64,000 nucleotides of DNA from Thalassospira sp. TSL5-1 (GTDB lineage Bacteria > Pseudomonadota > Alphaproteobacteria > Rhodospirillales > Thalassospiraceae), in NCBI RefSeq assembly GCF_001907695.1, contig NZ_KV880638.1:682882-746881 (forward strand), written 5' to 3'. Below the pieces are notes generated by a model. That model was not told the origin of the DNA. It searched no databases and was given only the letters and a program-made list of their open reading frames with translations. Numbering within the stretch: the first letter of the stretch is position 1; every line of letters starts with the position of its first letter. The translations under genes were made by a program, and so were the position numbers. Positions 62,161 through 64,000 of this stretch are shown here, piece by piece.

Positions 62161-64000
62161 ATGTCACGTCCAGCACCCAAGAAAATCCGTAAACTTCTGG
62201 TTGCCAATCGCGGTGAAATTGCGATTCGCGTTTTACGTGCCGCCAACGAACTTGGCATACGCACAGTCGCAATTTTTTCTGATGAAGACCGTTTTGCCCT
62301 GCATCGGTTCAAAGCTGATGAATCCTATGGCGTGGGCAAGGGTAACAAACCCATTCGTGCCTATCTGGATATCGAGGATATTTTGCGCGTTGCCCGCGAT
62401 GCCGGGGTGGATGCCATTCATCCGGGTTATGGCTTTCTATCGGAAAACCCCGATTTTGCCGATGCCTGTGCCGATGCCGGGATCACCTTTATCGGCCCGG
62501 ATTCCGAAGTGATGCGCACCCTGGGTAACAAGGTTGCCGCGCGCAACCTGGCCGAAAAGGCCGGTGTGCCGGTGATGCCGGCATCGGCTGCCCTGCCCGA
62601 GGACATGGACGAAGTCACCAAAATTGCCAAGCAGGTCGGTTATCCGATTATGCTCAAGGCCAGTTGGGGCGGCGGTGGCCGCGGCATGCGCGTTATTGAA
62701 AATGGCAAGGATCTGGCAAAGCAAGTGCTGGCCGCACGGCGCGAGGCCGAAGCCGCCTTTGGTAATGGTGAAATTTACTTTGAAAAACTGATCCGCCGGG
62801 CCCGCCATGTCGAAGTCCAAATGCTGGGCGATACTCACGGGACTTTGGTGCATTTGTTTGAGCGTGACTGTTCGGTGCAGCGCCGCAACCAGAAAGTGGT
62901 GGAACGTGCCCCGGCCCCGTATCTGGATGAAGACCAGCGGGCCGAGCTGTGCGAAGCCGCGATGCGCCTGGGCAAGGCAGCAAATTACGTCAATGCTGGC
63001 ACTGTCGAATTCCTGATGGATGTGGATACATCCAAGTTTTATTTTATCGAGGTTAACCCCCGCATTCAGGTGGAACACACCGTGACGGAATGCGTTACCG
63101 GTCTTGACCTGGTGAAGGCGCAAATCCTGATCGCGCAGGGCGGGCGTATTGGCTTCCCGTCCGAAACGGGTATTCCGTGGCAGGAAAAAATCAAGCTGCG
63201 TGACCACGCCCTGCAATGCCGTATTACGACCGAAGACCCGGAAAACAGCTTTGTCCCCGATTACGGGCGGATCAAGGTGTATCGCGGGGCGAATGGTTTT
63301 GGCATTCGTCTGGATGGCGGCACGGCCTATTCCGGCGCAGTCATTACGCCCTTTTATGATTCGATGCTGGAAAAAGTCACCGCCTGGGGCAGTACCCCGC
63401 GCGAAGCGGTGGACCGTATGGACCGTGCGCTGCGCGAATTTCGTATTCGCGGGGTGACAACCAACCTCGCCTTCCTTGAAAACCTGATCAACCATCCCAA
63501 ATTCCGCGCCGGTGATTATACCACCCGCTTTATTGATGAAACGCCGGAACTGTTCAAATTCGCCCGTCGCCGCGACCGTGCAACCCGCCTGCTGCGTTTC
63601 ATTGGCGAAGTCAGCGTCAATGGTAATCCCGAGGTGGCAGGTCGGGCCGAACCGGCCAATTTCAACCCGCCGGTCATGCCCAAATCCATCGACCTTAAGG
63701 AAATCCGCCCCGGTACCAAACAAAAGCTCGATCAATTGGGGCCGGAAGGTTTTGCGCGCTGGATGAAGGACCAAAAGCGCGTTTTGATGACCGATACCAC
63801 CATGCGTGATGCTCATCAGTCCCTGATTGCAACACGCATGCGGACCTTCGATATGTTGAAAATCGCCCCTTATTATGCCCATGGCCTGTCGGACCTGTTT
63901 TCGATTGAGTGCTGGGGTGGGGCGACCTTTGATGTGGCCATGCGGTTTTTGAAAGAAGACCCGTGGGACCGTTTGGTCAAGCTGCGCGAAAAGGTCCCCA
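62161..64000 (+). CDS. pyc: Pyruvate carboxylase, 3' truncated by window end
   Basis: 613 codons are present of an expected ~1150. The biotin carboxylase domain is complete: KKIRKLLVANRGEIAIRV at the start, ATP-grasp KASWGGGGRGMRVI near residue 162, and EVNPRIQVEHTVTE near 297. The carboxyltransferase part begins with the typical DTTMRDAHQSLIATRMRT segment (about 543-560) and is cut by the window end; the biotinyl domain is beyond. The ATG follows TAGGAG. The enzyme makes oxaloacetate from pyruvate, replenishing the TCA cycle. A GntR-type operator lies upstream at 61887. Confidence 0.95.
   Translation, partial: MSRPAPKKIRKLLVANRGEIAIRVLRAANELGIRTVAIFSDEDRFALHRFKADESYGVGKGNKPIRAYLDIEDILRVARDAGVDAIHPGYGFLSENPDFADACADAGITFIGPDSEVMRTLGNKVAARNLAEKAGVPVMPASAALPEDMDEVTKIAKQVGYPIMLKASWGGGGRGMRVIENGKDLAKQVLAARREAEAAFGNGEIYFEKLIRRARHVEVQMLGDTHGTLVHLFERDCSVQRRNQKVVERAPAPYLDEDQRAELCEAAMRLGKAANYVNAGTVEFLMDVDTSKFYFIEVNPRIQVEHTVTECVTGLDLVKAQILIAQGGRIGFPSETGIPWQEKIKLRDHALQCRITTEDPENSFVPDYGRIKVYRGANGFGIRLDGGTAYSGAVITPFYDSMLEKVTAWGSTPREAVDRMDRALREFRIRGVTTNLAFLENLINHPKFRAGDYTTRFIDETPELFKFARRRDRATRLLRFIGEVSVNGNPEVAGRAEPANFNPPVMPKSIDLKEIRPGTKQKLDQLGPEGFARWMKDQKRVLMTDTTMRDAHQSLIATRMRTFDMLKIAPYYAHGLSDLFSIECWGGATFDVAMRFLKEDPWDRLVKLREKVP

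Noticed and set aside
61986..62192. Small plus-strand frame in the pyc leader
   Set aside because: Arg/Ser/Gly-rich shadow sequence with no ribosome site; overlaps the pyc ribosome site and start.

Overview
The window looks like chromosomal DNA of a free-living, moderately GC-rich alphaproteobacterium. Rhodospirillales, probably Thalassospira or a close relative, is my best inference from gene content: split B12-dependent methylmalonyl-CoA mutase, BluB, phenylalanine hydroxylase with an Lrp-type regulator, GltBD, argJ/PpiC/secA grouping, DUF3572, and many PAS/Cache/HDOD signalling proteins. No 16S gene is present, so the genus is not proven. About 55 genes are supported, plus one tRNA-Leu, several hairpin terminators and a number of clean dyad operators.

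Layout. 1-3768: 3' part of a giant RTX/calcium-binding secreted protein. 4280-9473: glutathione-independent formaldehyde dehydrogenase, GNAT, DusC, a 50-aa coiled-coil protein, and an SDR-DoxX plus DUF2269 pair. 9571-16689: the methylmalonyl-CoA mutase locus (meaB, large and small subunits), in which the 3' end of meaB is present twice, flanking an AT-rich foreign segment with one unrecognised 259-aa gene. 17420-21700: receiver protein, phhA with a divergent Lrp regulator, a secreted unknown protein, asparaginase. 21801-26164: YnfA and a three-gene signalling operon (REC-HDOD, REC-HD, PAS-histidine kinase). 26478-34256: argJ, a periplasmic parvulin and secA, interrupted by two unknown genes with calcium-loop and flagellum-like features. 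34339-39571: lipoprotein esterase, MutT, CinA-like protein, small membrane proteins, BluB, an autotransporter-like barrel. 39831-43962: tRNA-Leu(UAA), DUF3572, VOC protein, ClpP paralogue, ArsR/SRPBCC pair, UppP. 44229-50244: gltD-gltB. 50394-62160: small unknown proteins, a solute-binding protein paired with a hybrid histidine kinase, unknown proteins, a Crp/Fnr regulator and a Cache-histidine kinase/NarL-type pair. 62161-64000: pyruvate carboxylase, cut by the window end.

How the genes work together. MutA/ScpA/MeaB with BluB suggest propionyl-CoA carbon enters the TCA cycle through a B12-dependent route, which fits pyruvate carboxylase anaplerosis, GltBD nitrogen assimilation and amino-acid catabolism (PhhA, asparaginase). 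Several intergenic regions carry perfect dyads resembling GntR, ArsR, MerR or Lrp operators.

The strongest anomaly is the meaB locus. A 470-bp 3' segment exists in two copies about 93% identical by eye (32 mismatches counted), separated by about 1.26 kb of AT-rich DNA. This is what is expected if an incoming cargo replaced the end of meaB and left the old end behind. The cargo gene and its hairpin-bearing leader are the best candidates here for something undescribed; its function cannot be read from the sequence.
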